A stretch of 64,000 bases of DNA. Origin: Cognatilysobacter claricitrinus (lineage in GTDB: Bacteria > Pseudomonadota > Gammaproteobacteria > Xanthomonadales > Xanthomonadaceae). The translations under genes were made by a program, and so were the position numbers. Below the pieces are notes generated by a model. The model worked only from the letters and a program-made list of their open reading frames with translations. It ran no database searches and had not been told where the DNA came from. Positions 7,882-16,016 of this stretch are shown here, one piece after another (the stretch's first letter is position 1; the number at the start of each line of letters is the position of its first letter). The stretch lies in contig NZ_BAAFZV010000002.1 of the NCBI RefSeq assembly GCF_045866565.1, forward strand, positions 372,001 to 436,000, written 5' to 3'.

Positions 7882-8535
7882 ATGCGCCTGATGATCGTGG
7901 GTTCGACCGGACTGGTGGGGCAGGGCGTGCTCGCTGCGTGTCGCGCGGCGTCGGACGTCGAGCGCATCGTGCTGCCGCTGCGGCGGCATGCCGACGCAGC
8001 GCACGATCCGCGCGTGGTGCACTGGCATCTCAAGGACTTGCGGTCGGTTGACGGGACGGAGCCCGGCTTCAGCGCGCTCGATGCCTGCGTCTACTGCGTC
8101 GGCGTCGTGCCGGGCCTGTCGGAAACGGCGTATCGCGATGTCACGGTGGACCTGACGCTGCGCGTCGCGCGCGCGTTCGCCCGCGCGAATCCCAACGGCA
8201 CCTTCGTGTATGTCTCGGGCGCCGGCTCAGACGCGCATTCGATGCTGATGCCGCTACGCGTGAAAGGCCAGGCGGAGGACGCGCTGCGCGCGTTGGGTAT
8301 TCGCACGTTGATGCTGCGACCGGGCGTTGTGCAGCCTGTCGACGGCGTCCACTCGCCGCACCCCGTGCGCGACGCCGCCTATGCATTGGCGGGGCCGCTG
8401 CTCTCGGCAGCGGCGCGTGGCGCGCCGTCGGTGGTGACGACGTCGTCGCGCATCGGCCACGCGGTACTGGCCGCGCTCCGCCAACCCGATCCGCCGGCAG
8501 TGCTCGAGAACGCCGACATCAACGCGCTGGGCTAG
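7882..8535 (+). CDS. NAD(P)-binding Rossmann-fold (epimerase-like) protein
   Basis: This 217-aa protein opens MRLMIVGSTGLVGQGVLAAC, the GxTGxxGxG dinucleotide motif of atypical short-chain dehydrogenases. A later FVYVSGAGSD segment marks strand 5, and MLRPGVVQPVDG matches the NmrA/YwnB-like or DUF2867-like oxidoreductase arrangement. The YxxxK pair is missing, which is usual in this atypical subfamily, so catalysis is uncertain. The ATG at 7882 is chosen because the Rossmann motif begins at residue 6 and GGAGAG lies upstream. The gene converges with the next minus-strand gene. Confidence 0.8.
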   Translation: MRLMIVGSTGLVGQGVLAACRAASDVERIVLPLRRHADAAHDPRVVHWHLKDLRSVDGTEPGFSALDACVYCVGVVPGLSETAYRDVTVDLTLRVARAFARANPNGTFVYVSGAGSDAHSMLMPLRVKGQAEDALRALGIRTLMLRPGVVQPVDGVHSPHPVRDAAYALAGPLLSAAARGAPSVVTTSSRIGHAVLAALRQPDPPAVLENADINALG

Positions 8536-8593
8536 TCGTATCGAACGACCAAGCCAACGCGCTGTAACGCGCCTACCGCAGTCGTGAACGGGT

Positions 8594-8616
8594 CGGGGTG
8601 CGTCGTTTCCACCCCG
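8594..8616. terminator. Short hairpin between convergent genes
   Basis: CGGGGTG (8594-8600) and CACCCCG (8610-8616) form a 7-bp GC stem with a 9-base loop between the convergent genes ending at 8535 and 8619. There is no T-tract on either side, so termination is only a possibility. Confidence 0.3.
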
Positions 8617-8618
8617 GG

Positions 8619-9773
8619 TCAGACCGCGTACTTGCGCTTCAAGCCGAGCTTCACCCGGTTGTAGTCGTCGTCCGACAACGCGGCATCGAAGATCATCACT
8701 TCGAAAATGCGGCCCTCGAAATGGTAGTCCGGGCCGCCACCTTCGTTGACCGCGCGACAGCCCAGATAGCTGCGCGGACCGGTGTGCAGCAGCTCGGTGC
8801 GCGTGTTGGTGCGGAAATCGGAAAACCCGTGCTCGTCCACGGTGACCAGCTTGCCTGCCGTCGACGAACGCGCGCCGACCACCGTGATCGTGTCCGGCCG
8901 GAAGTCCGGAACGTGCATGTCGAGATCGTTGCCGTACTGGCCGAAACGCATGTTGCAGCTGCCCTGCCAGCCCAGGTGCAGGGACGAGTTGCCGGCGCAA
9001 CCGAAGATCCCGCAGTCGCGGCCTTCCGAGAACAGGAAATGGTTGTCGCCGCGGCCGTTGTCCCGCTGCACCACGGCGAACACGGTGTAGGGCTTGCCGG
9101 AAAAGTCGTAGGCGAACGGTAGGCCGGTACGCGCGCCGTTGCCGAAGCGGACGGCGTTGTGCCCATGCGCAGGTGCGAACGTCGGCCAGAAGTTCGACTG
9201 CGTGGTCGATGCGTCGCGCCGCACCTCGTAGCCGTTTGGCTGGATGTGACCATGCGGCGCGACGACGTCGCGCCAGATCGAAACGCGGTTGTCCGGGAAC
9301 ACGTGCAGGCCCTGCGCGGCGTCGAACCAGCACTGCAGATCGGGCACGCCGATGCCGGCGACGCAGCCGCGCGCGCGGAATGTGGGCGCGAGCGACGGGT
9401 CATCGCCTTGCTCGCCCAGGAACGTGCGCGTGGTATTGGTCGCCGCCTGCCAGAGAATCGCGCCGCCGGTAAAGCGTGCCCAGCGATCATTCGGGTCGGG
9501 AAACACCAACGGAATCTCGCCGCCGATGGGGTAGTGCAGCGGCCCCGCTTCCTGGCCGGCTGCGGACCACGTCGCTCCGATGGTTCCCCACACCGCGCCG
9601 TGCGCGTTGACGAAGGCGCGGTGCGCCGCGGCGATGCCCCGCTGGTAGGGCTGCACCATGCCGCCTTCGTCCACGCCGACGCGGGGCTCGGCGAGCGGCG
9701 CGCCCAGGCCGAAGTGCGCTGCGTCGGCTGCCAGTGCGGCACGAAGCCGCGCGATCGTCTCGGGTGTGAGCAT
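8619..9773 (-). CDS. LGFP-repeat and concanavalin A-like lectin domain protein
   Basis: This 384-aa protein has two visible parts. Residues about 20-115 contain LGFP-like repeat features: FGLGAPLAEP, a GAVWGTIGATW segment, LHYPIGGEIPL and RFTGGAILWQ. LGFP repeats are known as cell-wall or surface-binding modules in other bacteria. Residues about 165-384 look like a LamG/concanavalin A-type jelly roll ending with a typical FEGRIFEVMIFDAALSDDD block before a KRKYAV tail. No signal peptide is present, so secretion would need another route. There are at least four Cys in the lectin part. The partner or ligand is unknown. Confidence 0.65.
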   Translation of the reverse strand: MLTPETIARLRAALAADAAHFGLGAPLAEPRVGVDEGGMVQPYQRGIAAAHRAFVNAHGAVWGTIGATWSAAGQEAGPLHYPIGGEIPLVFPDPNDRWARFTGGAILWQAATNTTRTFLGEQGDDPSLAPTFRARGCVAGIGVPDLQCWFDAAQGLHVFPDNRVSIWRDVVAPHGHIQPNGYEVRRDASTTQSNFWPTFAPAHGHNAVRFGNGARTGLPFAYDFSGKPYTVFAVVQRDNGRGDNHFLFSEGRDCGIFGCAGNSSLHLGWQGSCNMRFGQYGNDLDMHVPDFRPDTITVVGARSSTAGKLVTVDEHGFSDFRTNTRTELLHTGPRSYLGCRAVNEGGGPDYHFEGRIFEVMIFDAALSDDDYNRVKLGLKRKYAV

Positions 9774-10194
9774 GACGGTTTCCGCATCGGCCGCGAATGG
9801 CCGGGTGCGGCGAGCGTAGGCGCGACCTCAACGCATCGCTGTAGGAAAAGTACGAACGCGACGGACGGTCGGGCGCGCCGGGATTGCGACGGGGACGGGC
9901 CACGGCGACGGGTCAGCGTTGCCGGCTACGGGCGGAGTTGCCGTATGCCGACTGGGGCAGGTGGCACTGTCCTTCGGTGCTCGCAAGCGGGCGGTACGAA
10001 GGGCCGGATCGCATGGCGTCAAGTTCCCTGCGCGGCTGACGTTAACCAACGGGTGCGCGTCGTTGTCGACGTAACGGGTGGACGAGGCGTCGCACCGGGC
10101 CGCACCCGGAATGTCCGTCGTGCGCCTTGGCTACCTCCGCGCCGTGTCGAGCCCGGCTCACCGGCTGATCGTTGCACCCGTCCGAAGGAACTTC
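9774..10194. other. Intergenic gap between divergent genes
   Basis: These 421 bases hold the promoters of the LGFP/lectin gene (minus) and the Rap1a-type gene (plus). I see no conserved frame, strong palindrome or repeat in it. An open frame leads into the Rap1a-type gene but its upstream part lacks protein-like character. Confidence 0.5.
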
Positions 10195-10581
10195 ATGCGC
10201 CTGTCTGCCGTCCTCGTCTCCGCCGTCCTCGTCGTCACCGCACTGCCGCCGCTACCGGCGCACGCGGATGGCGCTGCCCTGATGTGGCAATGCCGTTATG
10301 CCCTCGACGCCGACTCGGCGAAGGGCAGCGCGGAGGCAATGCAGGCGGGCAATTGCATGGGGTATGTCTCGGCGGTACTCGACACCAGCGCGTTCTACGA
10401 ATCGAACGGCGCGACGCCGGCACCGCTGAAATGCCTGCCGGACGACGTGATCGTGGGCGATGCCGTCAAGGCGGTGCGCGATTACCTCGAGTCGCACGAA
10501 GCCGAACAAAAGAACGCCAGCGAACTGGCGGTGACGATCCGTGCGCTGCAGGCGCGCTATCCCTGCAAGGGCGCGAAGTAA
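10195..10581 (+). CDS. Rap1a/Tai-family immunity-type secreted protein
   Basis: From the ATG at 10195 (GAAGGA upstream) this is 128 aa: a signal peptide (MRLSAVLVSAVLVVTALPPL, cleavage near AHA) and a mature helical domain with three cysteines, including NCMGYVSAVLD and LKCLPDDV. That is the Rap1a/Tai arrangement; the founding members neutralise type VI peptidoglycan amidase effectors in the periplasm. No effector or T6SS gene is adjacent, so it may be an orphan immunity gene or a housekeeping member of the fold. A GC hairpin follows the stop. Confidence 0.75.
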   Translation: MRLSAVLVSAVLVVTALPPLPAHADGAALMWQCRYALDADSAKGSAEAMQAGNCMGYVSAVLDTSAFYESNGATPAPLKCLPDDVIVGDAVKAVRDYLESHEAEQKNASELAVTIRALQARYPCKGAK

Positions 10582-10594
10582 TACGGGATCCGCG

Positions 10595-10613
10595 CGGCCG
10601 AGAAGCTCGGCCG
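10595..10613 (+). terminator. GC hairpin after the Rap1a-type gene
   Basis: CGGCCGAG (10595-10602) pairs with CTCGGCCG (10606-10613) over a 3-base loop, 14 bases past the stop. The T-tract is poor (TGCCTGT), so it may work as a weak or factor-assisted terminator between this gene and the convergent channel gene. Confidence 0.45.
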
Positions 10614-10660
10614 TGCCTGTAGGAACCGGCGACGTTGTTCCCGTGTTCCGCCCGCATCGC

Positions 10661-11269
10661 TCAGGACGCCGGCACCCGTTGGCGCCATGCCATCCATCGC
10701 AGCGGAAGCGCCGTCAGGACGCAGAGCACGGCTGCCACGAGAAAGCCGAGCTGGTACATCGTGGCGCCAGTGAACACGGCGACGGCGAAGCACAGTTTGC
10801 AGAGCATTCCGACCGCGACCGGCCTCGATACGTCCAGCGTCAGACGCGCCACGAATGCTGCATAGCCCCACAGCACGGCCATCATCGCGTACAGCGCGGC
10901 GAACGCCAGCGCGTACACGAGCAACGCGCCTTGCTGCGTCGGATGCGTGAGTGCAAAGCGGACCACGACCGGTACCAGCGCGACGAGACTCAACAGCACC
11001 ATGTTGATGACCGTGCCGACGCCATCGATGTCGCGCAGGAACGAGACGATGCGCCGATGCACGAGCCACACCAGGCCGATCAGGAAGAAACTGAGGAAAT
11101 ACACCAGCAGGGCCGGCCCCCACGCCTGCCACAGGCTTTCGCCGGCGCGCGGCTCCGCGTGGATTTCGATCGCCGACAAGGTGATCGCGATGGCGAACAC
11201 GCCATCCGACAACATCACCAGGCGTTCCAGATGCTTCAGTGCGGTCTGCCGTGCGACGTCCAGCGTCAT
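10661..11269 (-). CDS. TMEM175/DUF1211-family membrane protein (potassium-channel-like)
   Basis: This 202-aa protein has six hydrophobic segments and the family hallmark in its first helix, here RLVMLSDGVFAIAITL, corresponding to the RxxxFSDGVFAIAITL motif of bacterial TMEM175 channels. The usual Phe of FSD is Leu in this copy. Bacterial homologues form tetrameric K+-permeable channels in the inner membrane. The ATG at 11269 follows a GGAGAC ribosome site; the upstream extension lacks support. It is monocistronic and converges on the Rap1a-type gene. Confidence 0.85.
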   Translation of the reverse strand: MTLDVARQTALKHLERLVMLSDGVFAIAITLSAIEIHAEPRAGESLWQAWGPALLVYFLSFFLIGLVWLVHRRIVSFLRDIDGVGTVINMVLLSLVALVPVVVRFALTHPTQQGALLVYALAFAALYAMMAVLWGYAAFVARLTLDVSRPVAVGMLCKLCFAVAVFTGATMYQLGFLVAAVLCVLTALPLRWMAWRQRVPAS

Positions 11270-11344
11270 GTCGTCTCCTTGCGTTATGGATAAGCCGGCC
11301 GCTTGATCGGCCGCCGCATCATTGTCGAACACTCGCCGGTTCTG

Positions 11345-11878
11345 CTACGCGTCCGGCGGTCGCCGCGCGTGGCTCACGGTGCCTTCGTGGTAGATCTCGA
11401 TGCCCCAGACATCGGTGGGGTCGTGGATCCACAGATCACTGTTCCAGCGCATCAGCTGCTCGGCAAGGCGCACTGCGTCGGCGCAGGCGAGAGTGACGTC
11501 CGGCAGGTGGGCGACGCCCCATTGCAGGCGAAGCAGGCGGTCGGGCGCGACGCCGAGATCGGCAAGCGCGCCCGCCAGGAGTTCGGCCTGGATGGCTTCG
11601 GTGCCACCGTAGCGGGTATTCGATTCGGGCACGCGTGCCCAGTCGATACCCGAGAACGCCCACGGGTAAGCAGGGAAGCGCACCGCATCGTCGGCATCCC
11701 ACGACCAGTGCAACACATGCGGCACACCGGCGAGATCGCCACCGTGCCAACGTTCGAACTCGGCGACGGTGCGCGCGCGTTCGCGCGCTTCGTCGCGCGA
11801 ACGTTGTGCGGCGAAGAGCGTTTCGCGTCGCGCCTGCAGCTCGCGGCGGCGTGCGTCACGGTCGTCGGAGTCGGTCAT
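11345..11878 (-). CDS. Protein of unknown function
   Basis: This 177-aa soluble protein has a highly charged N-terminal helix (residues 1-45, rich in Arg/Glu/Asp) followed by an aromatic-rich globular part (VLHWSWDADDAV, YPWAFSGIDWARV, WNSDLWIHDPTDVWGIEIYHEG). Eight tryptophans in the second half are unusual. The C-terminal block resembles immunity- or SMI1-like small proteins in texture, but I cannot place it in a family. It has no signal peptide. The gene sits between the channel gene and a secreted protein gene, all on the minus strand but with gaps that argue against a tight operon. Confidence 0.6.
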   Translation of the reverse strand: MTDSDDRDARRRELQARRETLFAAQRSRDEARERARTVAEFERWHGGDLAGVPHVLHWSWDADDAVRFPAYPWAFSGIDWARVPESNTRYGGTEAIQAELLAGALADLGVAPDRLLRLQWGVAHLPDVTLACADAVRLAEQLMRWNSDLWIHDPTDVWGIEIYHEGTVSHARRPPDA

Positions 11879-11961
11879 TGCGTCGGAGGAGTTGGCCAGA
11901 CTTCATTTTCGCGTCGGGATCAGTCCCGCGAACGGACTCATTCCCGTGCCAAGCGGGTGCG

Positions 11962-12981
11962 TCATTCCTTCTTCCGAAGCATCTCGACGACGGCGCGCCA
12001 TTGCTCATCCTGCTGTTGCGAAATCTTGCGCATCAACGCCTGGTTTGCGCCGGTCACCCAGCCTTCCATCAGCATGGTGCCGAGGCACCGCTCCTGGAGT
12101 TCGGAATCGTTGTAGGGGTCGTTGCCACTCGGGTCGACGCAGGCAACGGCTTTGCCTTCACCGACGTACTTCGCCAGTGCATCGGCGTCGTGCGCTTCAT
12201 GCGCAAGTCGCGCAAGGCGCAGGGATGCATCCGCGTACATGACAGCAGGCGACTTTTCCGCGAAACCGTTCCATTTGTTGTCGGCGCGCGCGATCGCCCA
12301 CTGGCGCGTGCGTTCGAGGGCTTCGACGGCTTTGGCGCGCGTCGCGTCCTTGTCCGTCGCGCCGTATTTTTCGAGCATCGCGATGTAGTGTTCGCCCAGC
12401 TCCATTTCGAAGTTGGCAGCGTCGACGGCGTTCAGGCGTTCCTGGTTCATGGCCTTGGTGTTGTCGCGGAGCTGCTCCAGCGCGCCGAGGAAACCCTGCG
12501 AATGCTTGCGGTACTCCGCGATGGCGGCATCCGCGCGGTCGGAGCTGCCGCCATCGAGTTCGAGCAGCGCGGTCTGGCGTAGCAGGTCGAGCGTCTGCAC
12601 GCGTGCGAAGGCATTCGTGTTGCCCGGCGCCAATTGGTCCAGGTCCTTGAACGCAGCGTCGAGCTCCCTGCGCGCGCCGGCGACATCGCCTTCGCGCTCG
12701 CGCAACGCCCAGGCCAGGATCGCCTGCTGTTGCAGACGCTTGACGACGAGGAACTCCAGGTCGTCCGGCGTGGCATCGCTCGCGGCTTCTGCCGCGCGGT
12801 AAGCGGCGATGATCTGCCGGCATTCGGCGACCACCTTGTCCGTTGCCCAGCGGTCGCTGCAGCCCGGCATGTCGCGGGCCTTCTTGTACAAGGTCTCGAC
12901 CTGCCGTTCGGCCCCGGCGGCCGGCGCAGCCGTCACGGCGATCAGAAGCGCTGCCACCAGCGCGGCGTTGCGTGGAGCCAT
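11962..12981 (-). CDS. Secreted helical-repeat protein of unknown function
   Basis: Starting at the ATG at 12981 (a run of G upstream) the product is 339 aa: a signal peptide (RNAALVAALLIAVTAAPAAG) and a long all-helical mature part with TPR-like pairs, for example LQQQAILAWALREREGDVAG and TLDLLRQTALLELDGG. Cys pairs occur in MPGCSDRW...VVAECRQ and in VACVDPS...QERCLG. It is likely periplasmic and a protein-interaction module. No enzymatic motif is seen. It is divergent from the hybrid histidine kinase gene, with 164 bases between starts. Confidence 0.65.
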   Translation of the reverse strand: MAPRNAALVAALLIAVTAAPAAGAERQVETLYKKARDMPGCSDRWATDKVVAECRQIIAAYRAAEAASDATPDDLEFLVVKRLQQQAILAWALREREGDVAGARRELDAAFKDLDQLAPGNTNAFARVQTLDLLRQTALLELDGGSSDRADAAIAEYRKHSQGFLGALEQLRDNTKAMNQERLNAVDAANFEMELGEHYIAMLEKYGATDKDATRAKAVEALERTRQWAIARADNKWNGFAEKSPAVMYADASLRLARLAHEAHDADALAKYVGEGKAVACVDPSGNDPYNDSELQERCLGTMLMEGWVTGANQALMRKISQQQDEQWRAVVEMLRKKE

Positions 12982-13145
12982 GTCTGTTCCCCCCTGTCGA
13001 AAGTGTGGTGCGTCCCCGGACGGAAGTCTCTGTTCCGGTCCGGGAGGCGTCAACAGACCCACAACGCGCAGGATGAACGGGCGGGGTTGTCCGGGCCGCC
13101 CGTATCATTCCCGAGCGCGCACAGTGGCGCCGAGGGGCATTTGCG

Positions 13146-15872
13146 ATGGCGGATCGGGAACTGCGCTTCCTGGCGGGCGGCGGCGAGATGGGCGAGCGCC
13201 TGCGCGGCATGGACTGGCGCGGCACTGCGCTCGGCGCCGCGGAAGGGTGGCCCGAGGCGTTGCGCACGCTGGTCGCGCTGATGCTGGCGTCCAACCAGCC
13301 CATGTACATCGTCTGGGGCCGGTCGCGCGCGTTTCTCTACAACGACCACTACGCGCCCTTCCTGGGCGCCAAGCATCCATCGGCGTTGGGACGGGACATC
13401 CTCGACGAGGTATGGCCCGAGATCCGCAGCGAGCTCGAGCCCTTGGTCGCGTCGGCCACGGCGGGCGATCCGGTGCACGTGTCGAGCATGCGCCTGATGC
13501 TCGAGCGCAACGGCTTTCCCGAGGAAACGTATTTCTCGTTCTTCTTCGCACCGGTGCGCGATGCATCAGGTGCAGTGGCCGGCATGTTCGGCGCTTGCAG
13601 CGACATCACGGTGCAGATGCAGCTGGAACGCGACCTGGCGGCGCGCGACGCGCGCCACCGCCAGGTGCTCGCGAACATGGACGAAGCGTTCGTGCTGTTC
13701 GATCACGACTTCCGGATTCTGGAAGTCAACGCCGAAACCGAGCGGCTCACACGGCTCGGTCGCGATGAGCTGCTGGGGCGACTGCACTGGGACCTGTTTC
13801 CGGGAACGCTCGAGTCCCCGCTGGGGGAGATGTACATGCGCGTGCTCCGGTCGGGCCGCGCCGAGAGCATCGACTACCGCTACGTGTTCGACGAAAACCG
13901 CGCCGTCTGGTTCGAGGTGCGCGCATTTCCGGTGGAGGAGGGCCTCGCGGTGTTCTTCCACGACATCACGCTGCGTCGCGAGGAGCTGCAGGCTGCGTCG
14001 CTCGCCGCCGAGCGCGTGCAGCTCGCGCTCGATGCGGGCGCGATCGTCGGCACGTGGGTGTGGCTGATTGGCGAGGACCGCATCAGCGGCGACGAGCGCT
14101 TCGCCCATCTGTTCGGGCTGGACGAGCAGGCCTGTCGCGACGGTATCCCGTTGGAGGTAGCCACCGCCGCCATCCACCCGGACGACCGTGAGCGCGTTGC
14201 CGCGGCGATCAGCGAAGCGCTCGTGCGCGGCGGCGCCTACCGCTGCGAATACCGCGTGCGCACTCGCGACGGCACGTGGGCATGGGTGGAAGCGAATGGT
14301 CGCGTCGAGAACGACGCCGACGGCAAACCCGTTCGCTTCCCCGGCGTGCTGCTCGGCCATGACGATCGTCATCGCGTCGAGGCCGAGCGCGACCGCGCAC
14401 TCGTGCTGCTGCGCACGTTTACCGAAACCGTGCCGGGCGTCGTCTACGCCAAGGACCGCCAAGGCCGGCTGGTGGTCGGCAACCGTGGCGTTGCGGAGCT
14501 GCTGGGCGTGCCGCAGTCGGCGTATCTGGGCCGCACCGACCGCGAGCTGCTCGCCGATCCGGCGCAGGCCGAGATGGTGATGGCCAACGATCGCCGCATC
14601 ATGGAAAGCGGTGTCGCCGAGCAGGTGGAAGAGGAGATCCGGCTTGCCGACGGCTCGCCCGCGATCTGGCTGTCGACCAAGGCGCCGTGGTTCGATGGTG
14701 ACGGCAACATCGTCGGCCTGATCGGCGCGTCGGTCGACATCACCGAACGGCGTCGACTGATCGAGACGCTCGAACAGTCCGATCGTCGCAAGGACGAGTT
14801 CCTCGCAATGCTTGCGCACGAGCTGCGTAATCCGCTCGCGCCGATCCGCACCGCTGCCGAACTGCTTCGGTTGGCGCCGCGCGACGAGGCGCGCGTCAGC
14901 AAGGCCGCGCAGATCATTTCACGGCAGGTCGCGCACATGACCGACCTCGTCGACGACCTGCTCGACGTTTCGCGCGTCACGCGGGGGCTGGTCGAGTTCG
15001 AGCATGCGCCAGTGGACATGCGTGTCGTCGTGGCCGCCGCTGTCGAGCAGACCGAACCGGCGGTGCAGGCGCGACGCCACACGTTGCTGGTGGAGACAGC
15101 AGGCGGGCCTGCGTTCGTACTCGGCGATCGCCATCGGCTGGTGCAGGTGGTGTCGAACCTGCTGCACAACGCGGCCAAGTACACGCCGCAGGCCGGCGCG
15201 ATCCGCGTGGCGCTGGCCGTTGCCGATGGCGAGGTGGCGATCGAGGTGACCGACAACGGCGTCGGCATGGACGCGTCGCTGGTGCCGCACGTGTTCGACC
15301 TGTTCACGCAGGCGGCGCGCACGCCGGACCGTGCGCAGGGCGGCCTGGGCATCGGCCTGGCGCTCGTGCGCAGCATCGTGCACGCGCATGGCGGCAGCAT
15401 CAGTGCGTCCAGCGACGGCCCCGGCTGCGGAAGCACGTTCAAGCTGGTGTTGCCGCGTGCGGACGTGGAGGTCGCACCGGTGATCGAGGCGCCGGCATCG
15501 AGGCTGCCCGTGCCGTCTCGGACCGTCATGGTCGTCGACGACAACCGCGACGCCGCCGAAACACTAGCCAGCGTCTTGCGACTGCTCGGCCACGATGTGA
15601 CCGTAGCCGCAGGTGGTCGCGAGGCCTTGGGCCTGCTGGAGCGCCATCCCACCTGGGACACCTTCATCCTCGATGTCGGCATGCCCGACATGACCGGTCA
15701 CGAGCTGGTCGGGCGACTGCGCGAGCGTATGGGCGAAGCCGCGGCGCGCTTCATCGCGCTCACCGGCTACGGGCAGGGACAGGACGAGGCCGCGTCGCTC
15801 GCCGCGGGTTTCGACCACCACGTGATCAAGCCGGTGGATGTCGAAAGGATCGTTGCCCTGCTCGCCGACTGA
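13146..15872 (+). CDS. Multi-PAS hybrid sensor histidine kinase/response regulator
   Basis: This 908-aa protein has no transmembrane segment, so it is a cytosolic sensor. About four PAS/PAC modules fill residues 20-540 (each ends in a VDIT/HDIT-type strand such as GASVDITERRR). A HisKA domain follows with H558 in LAHELRNPLAP, then a HATPase with N-box LLHNAAKY and G-boxes DNGVGMD and GGLGIGLALVR. A C-terminal receiver domain (about 790-908) has acidic DDNRD and phospho-acceptor D843 in LDVGMPDMTG. The kinase and receiver are intact. No separate output regulator adjoins, so phosphotransfer targets are unknown. Confidence 0.93.
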   Translation: MADRELRFLAGGGEMGERLRGMDWRGTALGAAEGWPEALRTLVALMLASNQPMYIVWGRSRAFLYNDHYAPFLGAKHPSALGRDILDEVWPEIRSELEPLVASATAGDPVHVSSMRLMLERNGFPEETYFSFFFAPVRDASGAVAGMFGACSDITVQMQLERDLAARDARHRQVLANMDEAFVLFDHDFRILEVNAETERLTRLGRDELLGRLHWDLFPGTLESPLGEMYMRVLRSGRAESIDYRYVFDENRAVWFEVRAFPVEEGLAVFFHDITLRREELQAASLAAERVQLALDAGAIVGTWVWLIGEDRISGDERFAHLFGLDEQACRDGIPLEVATAAIHPDDRERVAAAISEALVRGGAYRCEYRVRTRDGTWAWVEANGRVENDADGKPVRFPGVLLGHDDRHRVEAERDRALVLLRTFTETVPGVVYAKDRQGRLVVGNRGVAELLGVPQSAYLGRTDRELLADPAQAEMVMANDRRIMESGVAEQVEEEIRLADGSPAIWLSTKAPWFDGDGNIVGLIGASVDITERRRLIETLEQSDRRKDEFLAMLAHELRNPLAPIRTAAELLRLAPRDEARVSKAAQIISRQVAHMTDLVDDLLDVSRVTRGLVEFEHAPVDMRVVVAAAVEQTEPAVQARRHTLLVETAGGPAFVLGDRHRLVQVVSNLLHNAAKYTPQAGAIRVALAVADGEVAIEVTDNGVGMDASLVPHVFDLFTQAARTPDRAQGGLGIGLALVRSIVHAHGGSISASSDGPGCGSTFKLVLPRADVEVAPVIEAPASRLPVPSRTVMVVDDNRDAAETLASVLRLLGHDVTVAAGGREALGLLERHPTWDTFILDVGMPDMTGHELVGRLRERMGEAAARFIALTGYGQGQDEAASLAAGFDHHVIKPVDVERIVALLAD

Positions 15873-16016
15873 CACCGGCGCGTGCGGGTTCGCCGTGAGC
15901 ACCGCGTTTGGACGCTCCGGCGTATGACGGCGCGAGCGTTCGCGTCGTTGCTCTGACCGTGTTGCGTGCGTGCAGTCGTCGACCTTGTGTTCGGCGCGAC
16001 GTCATCCTGCGTCCGT

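Noticed and set aside
13077..13103. ACGGGCGG...CCGCCCGT hairpin before the histidine kinase gene
   Set aside because: It lies between divergent genes, has no T-tract, and GC-rich DNA produces such 8-bp stems often; no function can be supported.
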